This document shows, in pieces, positions 5,525 to 6,558 of a stretch of DNA of 6,558 nucleotides. The notes under the pieces are model-generated. The model had not been told where the DNA came from. It saw only the letters and a program-made list of their open reading frames with translations, and searched no databases. The DNA lies in NCBI GenBank assembly GCA_027061865.1, contig JAMOVZ010000386.1, positions 1 to 6,558 of the forward strand, in the 5' to 3' direction. The translations under genes and the position numbers were made by a program. Source of the DNA: Desulfobacterales bacterium. GTDB taxonomy: Bacteria > Desulfobacterota > DSM-4660 > Desulfatiglandales > Desulfatiglandaceae. Each line of letters begins with the position of its first letter. Within the stretch, counting starts at the first letter, position 1.

Positions 5525-5761
5525 TTGGAAAGTGAAGGGAAGGAGATTCTAGATTTAAGAGGGGCATTGATTCCTGTAGCCCTGTTAAAATTTACCAAGG
5601 CATTTAGGGAGATGGAACCAGAAAAAACCATGGAAATTCTTATGGCTGACGATTCAACCAGGGCCAATCTCTTGATGGTGCTAAAGGCCTTCTCATATGA
5701 AATGCTTGCCAACGAAAAGGTAGGGAATATTTACAGGATGTTACTTAGAAAAAAAGGCTAG
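5525..5761 (+). CDS. TusA-fold protein lacking the catalytic cysteine
   Basis: A 78-residue protein that aligns over its full length with the TusA family and with the next gene: LDLRGALIPVALLKFTKAF here against VDARGSACPGPLLEAKKGI there, followed by a -PEKTMEILMADD- strand and turn and the C-terminal IYRMLLRKKG strand. In TusA the Cys of the Cys-Pro motif carries the persulfide sulfur; here the codon is ATT (Ile16) before a retained Pro17, and the protein has no cysteine at all. It therefore cannot relay sulfur by the known mechanism and may be a partner, scaffold or regulator for the neighbouring TusA. The frame is intact and the hydrophobic core is kept, so decay is unlikely. It is the first gene after the sigma-54 promoter and starts at TTG. 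The next gene begins 68 nt later. Confidence 0.82.
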   Translation: MESEGKEILDLRGALIPVALLKFTKAFREMEPEKTMEILMADDSTRANLLMVLKAFSYEMLANEKVGNIYRMLLRKKG

Positions 5762-5778
5762 GATGGCATGGGCCATCC
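5761..5778 (+). other. intercistronic hairpin after the tusA-like gene
   Basis: GGATGGC (5761-5767) and GCCATCC (5772-5778) form a perfect 7-bp stem with a 4-nt loop, beginning at the last base of the stop codon. No T-run follows, so it is not a classical terminator. It could protect or process the upstream message and set different levels of the two TusA-fold proteins. Confidence 0.4.
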
Positions 5779-5829
5779 GTATGATAAGGTTTGCGATAAC
5801 CAATAAACAAAGCAAAAGGAGGGTGTAAA

Positions 5830-6084
5830 ATGGCAGACGTGGATCTTAACAACATTGAAGTGGCAGCTACTGTTGACGCAAGGGGGAGCGCTTGTCCAGG
5901 ACCTTTGCTGGAGGCCAAGAAGGGAATCGGGAAGGTAAAGATAGGCGAGGTGCTGGAGGTGCTGTCAGGAGATCCTGGCACAAGAAACGATATTCCGGCG
6001 TGGGCCTCCAGGGTAGGACATGAATTTCTGGGGGTCCTCGAGGCGGATGGATACGACAGGCTGTTTATTAGAAGAAAAAAATAA
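5830..6084 (+). CDS. TusA-family sulfur carrier protein
   Basis: An 84-residue protein, the normal TusA length. The signature VDARGSACPGPLLEAKK holds the catalytic Cys22-Pro23 with the second proline of the CPxP motif, followed by the beta strand EVLEVLSGDPGTRNDIPAWA and the C-terminal strand YDRLFIRRKK. TusA proteins carry a persulfide on this cysteine and hand it to partners in tRNA thiolation or, in sulfur-metabolising bacteria, to dissimilatory enzymes. ATG 5830 has an excellent site, AAAAGGAGGG, six nt upstream, probably giving stronger translation than the TTG-started gene before it. Its placement under a sigma-54 promoter with a cysteine-free paralogue and an MvhD/FlpD-like protein favours a dissimilatory or redox role over a housekeeping one. 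Many sulfate reducers and sulfur disproportionators carry several such paralogues; which one this is cannot be told. Confidence 0.93.
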   Translation: MADVDLNNIEVAATVDARGSACPGPLLEAKKGIGKVKIGEVLEVLSGDPGTRNDIPAWASRVGHEFLGVLEADGYDRLFIRRKK

Positions 6085-6096
6085 GATGGAGACATC

Positions 6097-6525
6097 ATGT
6101 CGGCTCAAGACAACCAAGGCAAGATACTGATCTTGGCCACAGAGCACTGTGCTTACCCAGGAGCCAACTCTGTGGGCCAAGCACACAGCCCTTATCCTGC
6201 AAACACTTACATCCTCAGGGTTCCGGCCCCGGCACTGTTCCCGGAAAAGTTTTATCTAGATTGCTTCCGCAAGGGAATCAGCGGGATTATCATTATGTCC
6301 TGCGGGGCAGAGTGTCCATATGAGGGGGCGTACGAGGCCTTGGCCAAGAGGGTGGACAATGTTTACAAGATCATGAAGGAGAAGGGGCTGGATATTCGCA
6401 GGCTCCGGCTTACAGCTATTTGCACGGTGTGCAACAGGGCCTTTTTGAAAGAGGTCAATGACATGAATGAAATAGTAAAGGAGCTGGGACCACCTGAGTT
6501 CAATGGTGGTGGGAAAAACGGCTAA
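6097..6525 (+). CDS. MvhD/FlpD-like hydrogenase iron-sulfur subunit, divergent
   Basis: A 142-residue protein related to the delta subunit of methyl-viologen-reducing hydrogenase (MvhD/FlpD), which passes electrons to HdrA through a [2Fe-2S] cluster. The family frame is clear: ILATEHCAYPGANSVG at the start, FRKGISGIIIMSCGAECPYEGAYEA in the middle (the counterpart of the GADGV-GC-CHY segment) and the C-terminal VKELGP. The cysteine set differs: of the usual N-terminal CxxC only C18 remains (T15-E-H-C18), the Cys of the MCSGR segment is absent (VPAPA at 42-46), the central pair is C69-x3-C73, and a new C109-x2-C112 is gained. A cluster may be bound by other ligands or not at all. It begins 12 nt after tusA with GGAG five nt before the ATG. 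An Hdr-type partner would be expected downstream. Family call good, biochemical role uncertain. Confidence 0.8.
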   Translation: MSAQDNQGKILILATEHCAYPGANSVGQAHSPYPANTYILRVPAPALFPEKFYLDCFRKGISGIIIMSCGAECPYEGAYEALAKRVDNVYKIMKEKGLDIRRLRLTAICTVCNRAFLKEVNDMNEIVKELGPPEFNGGGKNG

Positions 6526-6535
6526 GGAGGATTTG

Positions 6536-6558
6536 ATGGCGATTGGCAAAACCCTCAC
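6536..6558 (+). CDS. start of a further operon gene, cut by window end
   Basis: ATG 6536 is preceded by AAGGAGG (6524-6530, overlapping the stop of the previous gene) with a five-nt spacer, so initiation here is well supported and coupled. Only MAIGKTL and part of one codon are visible. A short lysine/threonine/leucine start would suit an HdrA/QmoA-like flavoprotein, in which a GGGISG nucleotide loop normally follows, and MvhD-like genes often precede such genes. That is a guess from context; the visible residues identify nothing. Confidence 0.6.

Noticed and set aside
5401..5535. A 44-codon plus-strand frame starting ATG 5401, just before the tusA-like gene
   Set aside because: It runs through the sigma-54 promoter and beyond the predicted transcript start, has no ribosome binding site, and its residue composition does not resemble a protein family.
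1..6558. CRISPR arrays, tRNA or rRNA genes, insertion sequences, attachment sites
   Set aside because: No regularly spaced repeats, tRNA-like cloverleaf, transposase reading frame or long terminal inverted repeats were seen.

Overview
The window reads as chromosomal DNA from an anaerobic, sulfur-metabolising bacterium, most likely a Desulfobacterota (former Deltaproteobacteria) member. This is inferred from gene content and protein style: a PAS sigma-54 activator with clustered cysteines, TusA-type sulfur carriers beside an MvhD/FlpD-like protein, and a CoxE-like VWA protein. No rRNA or marker gene is present, so the placement is tentative. Almost all of the DNA is coding, with strong AGGAGG-type ribosome binding sites.

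Left part (3-977, + strand): the 3' part of a VWA-domain, CoxE-like gene whose start lies before the window. It converges, with an 8-nt gap, on a three-gene minus-strand operon (3610 down to 986). That operon encodes a PLP aminotransferase of the kynurenine/glutamine transaminase K type, an omega-amidase of the nitrilase superfamily (4-nt ATGA overlap with the aminotransferase) and a Crp/Fnr-family regulator (13 nt further on). The two enzymes fit a transaminase/omega-amidase pair that uses glutamine as amino donor and then hydrolyses the alpha-ketoglutaramate formed. A good sigma-70-type promoter with a 24-bp dyad inside it precedes this operon.

Middle (3855-5237, - strand): a PAS / AAA+ / Fis-type sigma-54 activator (enhancer-binding protein). 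Its transcript probably ends at a perfect 13-bp hairpin (3744-3779) before the aminotransferase promoter.

Right part (5238-6558): a 287-bp divergent control region, then a plus-strand operon. The control region contains a consensus sigma-70 promoter for the activator, several TGTTAA boxes that could serve as activator sites and as an autoregulatory operator, a full IHF-consensus match, and a textbook sigma-54 promoter (TTGGCAC-N5-TTGCT, 5463-5479). The sigma-54 promoter drives, in order, a TusA-fold protein without its catalytic cysteine (TTG start), a canonical TusA with Cys-Pro, an MvhD/FlpD-like protein with an altered cysteine set, and the first codons of a further gene cut by the window end.

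The most interesting reading is a self-contained module: a cysteine-rich PAS sensor, perhaps responding to a redox or sulfur signal, switches on a sigma-54-dependent operon that handles protein-bound sulfur and electrons (TusA pair plus Hdr/MvhD-type protein). The regulatory wiring is seen as sequence motifs. The sulfur role rests on family knowledge and context.
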